DNA of 6,418 bases, taken from NCBI GenBank assembly GCA_023263735.1, contig JALQUQ010000159.1:1-6418 (forward strand), in the 5' to 3' direction. The position numbers were made by a program, and so were the translations under genes. Source of the stretch: Paracoccaceae bacterium. GTDB lineage: Bacteria > Pseudomonadota > Alphaproteobacteria > Rhodobacterales > Rhodobacteraceae. The notes under the pieces were generated by a model that saw only the letters and a list, made by a program, of their open reading frames with translations, ran no database searches and was not told the DNA's origin. Positions within the stretch are counted from its first letter, which is position 1; each line of letters opens with the position of its first letter. Below, in pieces: positions 1 through 5,725 of the stretch.

Positions 1-775
1 TGGCCGCAATCTGCGCGAGCTTTTGCCCGAAGAGATGCGCACCATCCGGGGCCGCGACATCGCCATGACCCTGCAAGATGCGCTGACCGCCCTGAACCCG
101 GCCCTGACGGTGGGCGAACAGATGGCCGAGGTTCTGGAGGCCCATGACGAAAGCCTGCCACAGGGCCGCCTCGCCCGGCGCAGGGCCATTCGTGACAGAT
201 CGGTCGAGATGCTGGGGCTGGTGGGCATTCCCTCGCCCGATACCCGTCTGCGGCAATATCCGCATGAATTTTCCGGCGGGATGCGGCAGCGGATCATGAT
301 TGCCATTGCCCTGGCCTGCCGGCCGAAATTGCTGATCGCGGACGAGCCGACGACCGCGCTCGATGTGACCATTCAGGCGCAGGTGTTGGAACTGATCTCG
401 GACATCCGCGCAAAGCTGGGCATGGCCGTCGTGCTGATCACCCATGATCTGGGCGTGGTGGCCGAACATTGCGACCGGGTGATGGTCATGTATGCGGGCC
501 AAGTGGTCGAGGAAGGCCCGACCGATCAGGTCATCGGAGCCCCGCGCCATCCCTATACCCGCGGGCTTCTGGCTTCGATCCCGCGGCCTGCGCTGCGCGG
601 CCAGCCCCTGACCCCGATCTCGGGGCAGGTGCCCGATCTGGTGGGCCTGCCGCCGCAATGCCGGTTCCATTCCCGTTGCCCGCTGGCGCGCCCGGACTGT
701 CTGACCGAGGTGTCCATGCAGGACGCCGGTCCCGGTCGCAAGGCCCGCTGTCTGAGACTGGAGGATCTGGCATGA
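1..775 (+). CDS. Peptide/opine-type ABC transporter ATP-binding protein, DppD/OppD-like (5' end outside window)
   Basis: Cytoplasmic ATPase that would power import of di/oligopeptides or similar small solutes. The frame is open from base 2, giving 257 visible residues. Relatives run to about 320-335, so roughly the first 70, including Walker A, lie outside the window. An internal TTG at 23 is not the start, because family-like sequence precedes it. Visible in order: Q-loop ([12 protein letters not shown]25), ABC signature FSGGM (90-94), Walker B LLIADEP (D114, E115), D-loop ALDV, H-loop LITHD (H148), then the C-terminal oligo_HPY region with HPYT (183-186) and four cysteines (220, 226, 233, 250) around [14 protein letters not shown]. 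Related DppD proteins can hold an iron-sulfur cluster there; whether this one does is unknown. The stop overlaps the next ATPase gene (ATGA), so the two are coupled and probably form a heterodimer. Permease and binding-protein genes presumably lie upstream. The substrate cannot be read from the sequence. Confidence 0.95.
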   Translation, partial: GRNLRELLPEEMRTIRGRDIAMTLQDALTALNPALTVGEQMAEVLEAHDESLPQGRLARRRAIRDRSVEMLGLVGIPSPDTRLRQYPHEFSGGMRQRIMIAIALACRPKLLIADEPTTALDVTIQAQVLELISDIRAKLGMAVVLITHDLGVVAEHCDRVMVMYAGQVVEEGPTDQVIGAPRHPYTRGLLASIPRPALRGQPLTPISGQVPDLVGLPPQCRFHSRCPLARPDCLTEVSMQDAGPGRKARCLRLEDLA

Positions 776-1776
776 CGCTCTTGCAGGTGGATGGTCTGTC
801 CAAGGCATACGGAACCCGCCGCGCGCTGGCCCAGATCTTGACCGCCACCCCGAACCGGGTGGTCCGGGCCGTCAGCGACGTGTCCCTGACGGTTGCCAAG
901 GGCGAGGTGTTGGGTCTGATCGGGGAATCCGGCTGCGGAAAATCGACCCTTGGCCGCGCCATTTTGCGCCTTCACGAACCAACGGCCGGTCGGGTGACCT
1001 TTGACGGCACCGATGTGACGGCCCTGTCTGCGCCCGAGCTCAAGGCGATGCGGCGGCGGATGCAGATCATCTTTCAAGACCCCTATGCCAGCCTGAACCC
1101 CCGTCGCACGGTGGCCGAAATCGTGGGCCTGCCCCTTGTGCTGCATGGCATCGCCAAGGGAGAGGAGGCCCGGCAGATCACGGCCCGGGTGCTGGAACGG
1201 GTGGGGCTGCGGGCCAATCAGCTGGACCGCTATCCGCATCAATTCTCGGGCGGGCAGCGGCAAAGGATCGGGATCGCCCGCGCCCTTGTCTCCAATCCCG
1301 AATTCATCGTCTGCGACGAGCCCGTCTCGGCCCTTGATGTCTCGATTCAGGCGCAAATCATCGCGCTCTTGCTGGAGTTGAAGCAGGAGCTGGGGCTGAC
1401 CTATCTGTTCATCAGCCACGATATCTCGGTGATCGGCTATCTGGCTGACCGGGTTGCGGTGATGTATCTGGGCGAAATCGTGGAAACCGGCCCGGTCACC
1501 CGGATTTTGGAAAATCCGCGCCATCCCTATACGCAAAGCCTGCTGTCGGCCGTGCCCGAGGTCGGCCCCCGGCGCGCGCGGGCGCGGGTGCGGCTGCAAG
1601 GCGATCTGCCATCGCCGCTGAACCCGCCCCCGGGCTGCAAATTCCACACCCGGTGCCCGCTGGCGATTTCGGCCTGCCGGACGCTCTCGCCGCAGCAGCG
1701 CGATGTCGGGCCCGGGCATGTCGCCGCCTGCCACCGGCTTGAGGAAAACCTCACCCTCATGGAGGCCACCCCATGA
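772..1776 (+). CDS. Peptide/opine-type ABC transporter ATP-binding protein, DppF/OppF-like
   Basis: Complete second ATPase of the importer, 334 residues, normal for the family. The ATG at 772 was chosen over upstream in-frame starts because GGAGG (760-764) lies 7 bases before it, it overlaps the previous stop as ATGA, and the protein then begins with family-typical sequence ([12 protein letters not shown]). Motifs: Walker [10 protein letters not shown] (51-59), Q-loop [10 protein letters not shown] (Q102), signature FSGGQRQR (158-165), Walker B FIVCDEP (D182, E183), D-loop SALDV, H-loop FISHD (H216), oligo_HPY motif HPYT (251-254) and a four-cysteine tail (289, 295, 302, 320). All nucleotide-binding elements are intact. 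Residues 18-30 form the spacer before the core domain that is common in OppF-type proteins. The stop overlaps the start of the C45 enzyme gene by 4 bases, which ties transport to that enzyme. Peptide-like specificity is inferred from the family only; opine, nickel or glutathione transporters share this architecture. Confidence 0.96.
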   Translation: MTLLQVDGLSKAYGTRRALAQILTATPNRVVRAVSDVSLTVAKGEVLGLIGESGCGKSTLGRAILRLHEPTAGRVTFDGTDVTALSAPELKAMRRRMQIIFQDPYASLNPRRTVAEIVGLPLVLHGIAKGEEARQITARVLERVGLRANQLDRYPHQFSGGQRQRIGIARALVSNPEFIVCDEPVSALDVSIQAQIIALLLELKQELGLTYLFISHDISVIGYLADRVAVMYLGEIVETGPVTRILENPRHPYTQSLLSAVPEVGPRRARARVRLQGDLPSPLNPPPGCKFHTRCPLAISACRTLSPQQRDVGPGHVAACHRLEENLTLMEATP

Positions 1777-2870
1777 TCGAGATCACAGCCTCTGGTTCGG
1801 CCTATCAGCGCGGGCTTGCGCAGCGCGGGGCCGCGCCCGTGGAAACGGTCAGGGCCGCCACCATCGCCCGGGTCGAAGAGGCGCGCGCCTCTGGCCTGAT
1901 CGATGCCGAAGCCGTGGCCTATCTGGCGGCGCAGCGCGATTTCCACAGGGATCATGACCCCGAAAGCCTTGCCGAATTGCAGGGGATCGCCGATGCCTTT
2001 GGCCTGCCAGAGGCGGATCTGTTTGCCCATCTGCATCTGGGTACGCTGCGCGACCTGAAGCGGGGCGGGGTCTTGATCGAAGGGTGCAGCGCGGTTGCCA
2101 TTCCCGCAGGGCCAGAGGGTCCGCTGGTTTTCAAGAACCGTGATTTTTCCGGCCTGCATCTGGGCGTTCAATGCGTTCTGCGCCACACCGGCGGCGATAT
2201 CCGGACGGGTGAAATCCTCAGTCTTGGCAGCCTTGGCAGCCTTGCGGCCTGGTCTTCGGGGATCAATGCGGCGGGGCTTGCGGTGGCCGATACGCAGGTT
2301 GCGGTCAACCGCCATCATGTGGGCTGGCTCAGGTATTTTCTCATGCCGCGGCTCTTGGCCCGCGCGGCCACCGTCGCCGAGGCATTGACCATGATCCGCA
2401 GCCTGCCCCATGCGGGCGGGGGAACGCTGGTGCTGGCCGACCGGTCCGGCGCCACGGCGGCGGTCGAACTGTCTGCCGGGGGGGTCGCCATCGCACAGGG
2501 CGGGCTGCAGTGGCGGACGAACCATTATACCGATGCGGCCACCAAGGGCGAAACGCTGGGGGCCGAGGGGGACCGGATTGCCGGCAATTCGCACCAACGG
2601 TCGGCATATCTGGCCCGGGTCTTGCCGGGGCGCGACTGGACAGCCGCCGCCGCGCGCGCGCTGATGGCCACCCATGCCAAGGCTGACGGGACAGCGGAGG
2701 GGGCACCGCTTTGCCAGCATGGAGGGGACCATGACGGGGGGCATGGAGGGGGGCATGACGGGGCCGAAACCATTTCCTCGGTCGTCTATTCGTGTCATTC
2801 CGGGGGAATGGAGATAAACGAAGGCACGCCCTGCCTTGGGCGCTGGCAGCGGATGCGCCCCAGCGTCTGA
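1773..2870 (+). CDS. C45-family peptidase / acyl-CoA:6-aminopenicillanate acyltransferase-like Ntn hydrolase
   Basis: A 365-residue protein of the isopenicillin-N acyltransferase (C45, Ntn-hydrolase) family. Members mature by cleaving themselves before a cysteine, which becomes the N-terminal nucleophile that hydrolyses or transfers acyl groups on amides. The expected features are visible: Gly104-Cys105 in IEGCSAVAI as likely cleavage site and nucleophile, KNRDF (121-125), a TNHY segment (249-252, with N250), NSHQRS (272-277) and a C-terminal TISSVVYS...GTPC block (333-354). It would mature into an alpha chain of about 104 residues and a beta chain of about 261. No signal peptide is seen, so it probably acts in the cytoplasm. 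The ATG overlaps the ATPase stop (ATGA), with GGAGG at 1761-1765. The substrate probably arrives through the transporter, for example an N-acyl amino acid or acylated peptide (inference). Oddity: a His/Gly/Asp-rich insert at 316-330. The penicillin link is only the family name; nothing shows beta-lactam activity. Confidence 0.88.
   Translation: MIEITASGSAYQRGLAQRGAAPVETVRAATIARVEEARASGLIDAEAVAYLAAQRDFHRDHDPESLAELQGIADAFGLPEADLFAHLHLGTLRDLKRGGVLIEGCSAVAIPAGPEGPLVFKNRDFSGLHLGVQCVLRHTGGDIRTGEILSLGSLGSLAAWSSGINAAGLAVADTQVAVNRHHVGWLRYFLMPRLLARAATVAEALTMIRSLPHAGGGTLVLADRSGATAAVELSAGGVAIAQGGLQWRTNHYTDAATKGETLGAEGDRIAGNSHQRSAYLARVLPGRDWTAAAARALMATHAKADGTAEGAPLCQHGGDHDGGHGGGHDGAETISSVVYSCHSGGMEINEGTPCLGRWQRMRPSV
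2718..2765 (+). repeat. Two-copy 24-base tandem repeat inside the C45 gene
   Basis: Two adjacent 24-base units (2718-2741 and 2742-2765) agree at 20 of 24 positions. Each splits into two related 12-base halves beginning CATG. The repeat encodes HGGDHDGG then HGGGHDGA, a His/Gly/Asp-rich loop with histidines at 316, 320, 324 and 328 of the protein. It lies between the family-typical LCQH and the conserved TISSVVYS strand, where relatives usually have a short loop. It looks like a local tandem duplication kept in frame. Confidence 0.85.
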
Positions 2871-2890
2871 CCGGACAGGGGATATCGCCC

Positions 2891-2895
2891 GGAGG
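2891..2895 (+). promoter_or_regulatory. Shine-Dalgarno site deciding a TTG start
   Basis: GGAGG sits 5 bases before the TTG at 2901. Between the TGA of the C45 gene (2868-2870, same reading frame) and this point there is no in-frame ATG, GTG or other TTG. The TTG is therefore the only start that yields the complete AAA+ domain. The rare start codon may lower activator synthesis. Confidence 0.7.
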
Positions 2896-2900
2896 TCGGA

Positions 2901-3878
2901 TTGGCAGATTACAGCAACGAACTGGTGGGCACCTCTCCTGCCATCGATGCCCTGCGGCGGCTTGTCGATCGGATCGGGCGCAGCCCGACCCGAACGGTTT
3001 TGATCTATGGCGAAACGGGAACCGGCAAGGGGCTGGTGGCCCGCATGATCCATCAGGTCTCGTCGCGGGCCGTGCGGGATTTCGTCGATATCAATTGCGC
3101 GGCGCTTCCCGCCAGCCTGCTTGAATCCGAGCTGTTCGGCCACGAAAAGGGGGCCTTTACCGGCGCCGTGGACCGCAAGATGGGGCTGGTCGAGGCGGCC
3201 AATCAGGGGTCGGTCTTTCTGGATGAAATCCGCGAAATGGACCTGACCTTGCAGGCCAAGCTGCTGACCGTTCTGGACACTCAGCAATTTCGGCGCGTGG
3301 GGGCGGTGAAGCCGGTCAAGGTGAATGTGCGCTTCATTGCGGCCACCAACAAGGTTCTGCTCTCCGAGGTGACGTCGGGGCGGTTCCGCGAAGACCTGTA
3401 TTACCGGCTGCAAGTGGTGGCCGTGAACCTGCCCGCCTTGCGCGATCGGGGGGACGATGTGCTGACCCTGGCGCGCCATTTCATCGGCCGCTTCAATCGG
3501 ACCTATCAGCGAAACCTGCAGGGGCTGTCCCCCGAGGTCGAGGAAATCTTTCTGCGCTATCCCTGGCCGGGGAATGTGCGCGAGTTGGAGAACCTGCTCG
3601 AGCGGATCTTCATTCTGGAAGATGAGGATGTGATCCAGCCCCGGCATCTTCCCGACCGCATTCTGCGCCGTGTCTCGGGCCCCGCCAAAGGGGCAGAGGC
3701 ACCGGTGCCGGACGATCCCTCTGATTATCATGCCGCAACCGAAGCGTTTCAGCGCCGGCTGATCCGGCAGGCCCTGGCCGAGAGCGGAAGCAACCTGCAA
3801 GAGGCGGCCGGGCGGTTGGGCCTGTCGCGCCATGCCTTGCGCCATCAGATGATCAAGCTTGGCCTGCTGACGGCCTGA
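2901..3878 (+). CDS. Sigma-54-dependent transcriptional activator without sensor domain (AAA+ and Fis-type HTH)
   Basis: A 325-residue bacterial enhancer-binding protein. It would form an ATP-driven ring that opens sigma-54 RNA polymerase promoters from an upstream site. Domains: AAA+ core at about 8-240, linker 255-280, Fis-type helix-turn-helix at about 294-322 (NLQEAAGRLGLSRHALRHQM). Motifs: Walker A GETGTGKG (37-44), intact sigma-54-contacting GAFTGA (84-89), Walker B VFLDE (D108, E109), sensor I ATN (148-150), arginine-finger region FREDLYYRL (R163, R169), sensor II WPGNVREL (222-229). The usual final Glu of Walker A (GKE) is Gly44. Like PspF, it starts directly with the AAA+ domain. It has no receiver, PAS, GAF or ACT module, so its signal must come through another protein, by direct effector binding or through its expression level. 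It lies 30 bases after the C45 gene, probably in the same transcript, and just upstream of a sigma-54 promoter candidate that it may control. Confidence 0.95.
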   Translation: MADYSNELVGTSPAIDALRRLVDRIGRSPTRTVLIYGETGTGKGLVARMIHQVSSRAVRDFVDINCAALPASLLESELFGHEKGAFTGAVDRKMGLVEAANQGSVFLDEIREMDLTLQAKLLTVLDTQQFRRVGAVKPVKVNVRFIAATNKVLLSEVTSGRFREDLYYRLQVVAVNLPALRDRGDDVLTLARHFIGRFNRTYQRNLQGLSPEVEEIFLRYPWPGNVRELENLLERIFILEDEDVIQPRHLPDRILRRVSGPAKGAEAPVPDDPSDYHAATEAFQRRLIRQALAESGSNLQEAAGRLGLSRHALRHQMIKLGLLTA

Positions 3879-3907
3879 CACCCCCCTTCGCGTGATTTTC
3901 ACTCATC

Positions 3908-3922
3908 TGCGCGAAACGCGCA
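3908..3922. promoter_or_regulatory. Perfect 15-base dyad, candidate activator-binding site
   Basis: TGCGCG-AAA-CGCGCA has 6-base arms and a 3-base spacer. It lies between the activator gene and the AtuA-family gene. Its centre (3915) is about 60 bases before the -24 element and about 84 before the predicted transcription start, a distance typical of enhancer-binding protein sites. Fis-type HTH proteins bind such dyads as dimers. Binding is inferred. It is unlikely to be a terminator, since the stem is short and no T-run follows directly. Confidence 0.5.
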
Positions 3923-3971
3923 CAGAGACGCTTTTGCCGGGCGCTTGTTTGCGGCCCTGAGCCAAGGCGTT

Positions 3972-3988
3972 CTGGCACGCTTTGCGCA
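3972..3988 (+). promoter_or_regulatory. Candidate sigma-54 (-24/-12) promoter of the AtuA/DUF4387 unit
   Basis: CTGGCACG matches the consensus -24 element fully. The essential GG (3974-3975) is followed after exactly 10 bases by the essential GC (3986-3987), then A. The weak point is the -12 element, GCGCA instead of TTGCA. Transcription would start near 3999, giving a leader of about 26 bases that contains the ribosome-binding site of the gene at 4025. The adjacent upstream gene encodes a sigma-54 activator with an intact GAFTGA loop. Confidence 0.6.
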
Positions 3989-4013
3989 TATAGGAGAGTG
4001 CCACGCTTTGCGC
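3976..4013 (+). repeat. Direct repeat of 12 bases, 26 bases apart, across the promoter and leader
   Basis: CACGCTTTGCGC occurs at 3976-3987 and again at 4002-4013. With the three preceding bases, 14 of 15 positions match (TGG versus TGC). The first copy forms most of the sigma-54 promoter candidate. The second lacks the essential GG and lies at about +4 to +15 of the predicted transcript. It may be a decayed duplicate promoter or a second protein-binding site. Confidence 0.6.
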
Positions 4014-4020
4014 GAGAGGA
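4014..4020 (+). promoter_or_regulatory. Shine-Dalgarno site deciding the AtuA-family start
   Basis: GAGAGGA lies just before the ATG at 4025. This favours the ATG over the in-frame GTG at 3998, which has purines directly against it and no proper spacing, and would fall at or before the predicted sigma-54 transcription start. Confidence 0.65.
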
Positions 4021-4024
4021 AGAA

Positions 4025-5383
4025 ATGTCGTCGATCAGGATCATCTGCCCGAATGGGCATCTGGGGTTTGCCCCGCTCAAGACTGAAAGTTTCCGTCTGG
4101 CGGTTGAAACGCGCCCCGACTTTATAGCCGCGGACTCGGGCAGCGATGACATCGGTCCCGTGCCGCTTGGGAACGACAGCTGTGCCAGCCCGCGCGCCTG
4201 GCAAGAGCACGATCTGGAAGAGATGCTGCTGGCCGCCCGCCGGATTGGCGTGCCCATGCTGATCGGATCGGCCGGAGACACCGGCACGAACAGCCGTGTC
4301 GACATGTATGTCGAGATCATCCGCACCCTTGCCGCGCGGCACGCCTTGGCCCCTTTCAAGCTGGGCTGGTTCTATTCCGAGGTGGACCGCGAGCTGATCC
4401 GCGCAAAGATCCGGGGCGGCTCGGCCATCCGGGGCCTTGATGCCCGCGCCGATCTGGACGAGGCCGAACTGGAGGCAACCTCCCGCGTTGTGGCCATGGC
4501 GGGGGTCCATCCTTTTGTGAAACTGCTGGAGGAGGGATGCGACGTCATCATCGGCGGCCGCTCTTCGGACAGCGCGATCTTTGCCGCCTGTGCGCTGTTC
4601 AAGGGCTTTCCCGAGGCGCAAAGCTATTACCTTGGCAAGGTGCTGGAATGCGCGTCCTTCTGCGCCGAACCCTATGGCGCCAAGGAAACGGTGATGGGCG
4701 AAATCACCAAGGACAGCGTCGAGGTGACGGCCATGGCGCCATGGCAGCGCTGCACCGTGGCCTCGGTGGCCGGCCACGCCATGTACGAGCGGTCGAACCC
4801 CTTCCACGAATATGTGGCGGGCGGCCTGCTGGATATGACGCATTGCCATTATGAACAGGTCAGCGAAAAGACGACCCGCGTGACCGGGATGGCCTTCGTG
4901 CCGGCCGAAGATTTCCGGGTCAAGCTGGAAGGCTCGGGCAAGGTGGGCGAACGCTTCATCGGGATGGCGGGGATCCGTGACCCCTATACCGTGGCCAATG
5001 TCGATGCCGTGATCGACTGGGCGCGCAAGCAGACCGAAGAGCGGTTTGGCCCCTCGGGCTGGGAGTTGCATTACAATGTCTTTGGCCGCAACGGCGTCAT
5101 GGGCGACATGGAGCCGCTGAAGGACAAACCCGGCCATGAGCTTTGCGTCGTGGTGCAGGGCGTCGCCCCCACGCGTGAGATGGCCGAAGAGGTCTGCATG
5201 ACCGGCACACGGCAGATGTTCTATGCCCGGCTGCCGGATGTAAAGGGAACCGCCGGCGGCGTTTCCTTTGTGCTGGACGAGGTCATGCAGGCCAGCCCGG
5301 CCTATCGCTGGACCCTGAACCACACCATGTCGGTCAGCGACCCGCTGGACCTTTTCCCAACCCATACCGCCATTGTCGGCTGA
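4025..5383 (+). CDS. AtuA/DUF1446-family protein (acyclic terpene utilization AtuA-like)
   Basis: A 452-residue protein resembling the AtuA/DUF1446 family, named after an acyclic terpene utilization cluster of Pseudomonas. The reaction catalysed is not established to my knowledge. Recognisable segments: an N-terminal IRIICPNGHLGF strand, ADSGSDDIGP (36-45), GSAGDTGT (81-88), GCDVIIGGRSSDSAIFAA (171-188), ELHYNVFGRNGVMG (347-360) and a C-terminal NHTMSVSDPLDLFPTH (432-447). The glycine-rich loops suggest a nucleotide, CoA or phosphate ligand, which is inference. No signal peptide or membrane segment is seen, so it should be cytoplasmic. An in-frame GTG at 3998 would add 9 residues and is less likely. 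Eight bases separate it from the DUF4387 gene, a family that often accompanies AtuA-like proteins, so the two probably act as a complex or in sequence. The promoter upstream looks sigma-54-dependent. Terpene metabolism itself is not supported here, since no acyl-CoA carboxylase or dehydrogenase genes are in view. Confidence 0.82.
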   Translation: MSSIRIICPNGHLGFAPLKTESFRLAVETRPDFIAADSGSDDIGPVPLGNDSCASPRAWQEHDLEEMLLAARRIGVPMLIGSAGDTGTNSRVDMYVEIIRTLAARHALAPFKLGWFYSEVDRELIRAKIRGGSAIRGLDARADLDEAELEATSRVVAMAGVHPFVKLLEEGCDVIIGGRSSDSAIFAACALFKGFPEAQSYYLGKVLECASFCAEPYGAKETVMGEITKDSVEVTAMAPWQRCTVASVAGHAMYERSNPFHEYVAGGLLDMTHCHYEQVSEKTTRVTGMAFVPAEDFRVKLEGSGKVGERFIGMAGIRDPYTVANVDAVIDWARKQTEERFGPSGWELHYNVFGRNGVMGDMEPLKDKPGHELCVVVQGVAPTREMAEEVCMTGTRQMFYARLPDVKGTAGGVSFVLDEVMQASPAYRWTLNHTMSVSDPLDLFPTHTAIVG

Positions 5384-5391
5384 GGCGCAGG

Positions 5392-5721
5392 ATGAACACG
5401 CAAAAGAAACTCACGGATCTGGCAAAAACCATCCGCTCCAAGAATGCCGGAACCGACAAGATCACCTTTGACATCATCTTCCGCGAGCGGGAGACCTATG
5501 AAATGGTCAAGCGGTCGGGGGCGCTGAACCCGACCTCGGTCTGCCAGATGCTGAATGTCGATCCGGCACGGCTGACCGATTTCGTCGAATACGATCCGGC
5601 CTTTGCGATCAAGTTCACGATCCTGCGTCTGCGGCCCTCGGGCAGTGCGGGGGATGGCGATATCTTTGGGGCCCAGCAATATGCCCCGTTTCTTGACATG
5701 ATGATCGATCTGTCGGCCTGA
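5392..5721 (+). CDS. DUF4387-family protein, partner of the AtuA-like protein
   Basis: A small protein of 109 residues, normal for the family, recognised by IRSKNAG (14-20), FDIIF (26-30), an AIKFTILR strand (72-79) and GDGDIFGAQQYAPFLDM near the C-terminus (87-103). Its biochemical role is unknown to me. It is typically encoded directly after an AtuA/DUF1446 gene, which suggests a subunit or accessory of the same enzyme. The start follows the previous stop by 8 bases, with GAGG at 5382-5385 as a modest ribosome-binding site, so it is co-transcribed. No signal peptide or membrane segment is visible. It is the last gene of the unit; its stop lies 4 bases from the stop of the convergent ROK gene, leaving no room for a terminator between them. 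Confidence 0.85.
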   Translation: MNTQKKLTDLAKTIRSKNAGTDKITFDIIFRERETYEMVKRSGALNPTSVCQMLNVDPARLTDFVEYDPAFAIKFTILRLRPSGSAGDGDIFGAQQYAPFLDMMIDLSA

Positions 5722-5725
5722 TCGG

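Noticed and set aside
1527..3902. Long open frame of 791 codons on the minus strand
   Set aside because: It lies antisense to the ATPase, C45 and activator genes, all of which have strong family motifs. Its translation shows no recognisable motif and has the His/Arg/Gly/Pro-rich look of a high-GC antisense frame.
3892..3902. Small GTGA-TTT-TCAC dyad after the activator stop
   Set aside because: Four-base arms are too short to call an operator without comparative support.
3908..3930. Dyad read as a rho-independent terminator for the activator gene
   Set aside because: The stem is only 6 bases, with a 3-base loop, and is followed by CAGAGACG rather than a T-run.
3973..3985. Reading the sigma-54 promoter as TGGCAC followed by TTTGC with an 8-base gap
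   Set aside because: The spacing between GG and GC in sigma-54 promoters is strictly 10 bases. The 8-base reading would not work, whereas the GC at 3986-3987 gives exactly 10.
3998..4024. GTG start giving a 9-residue longer AtuA-family protein
   Set aside because: There is no properly spaced ribosome-binding site, the ATG at 4025 has one, and the GTG would lie at or before the predicted transcription start.
3899..5365. Open frame of 488 codons on the minus strand
   Set aside because: It is antisense to the AtuA-family gene, its composition follows from the GC-rich codon use of the opposite strand, and no domain is recognisable.
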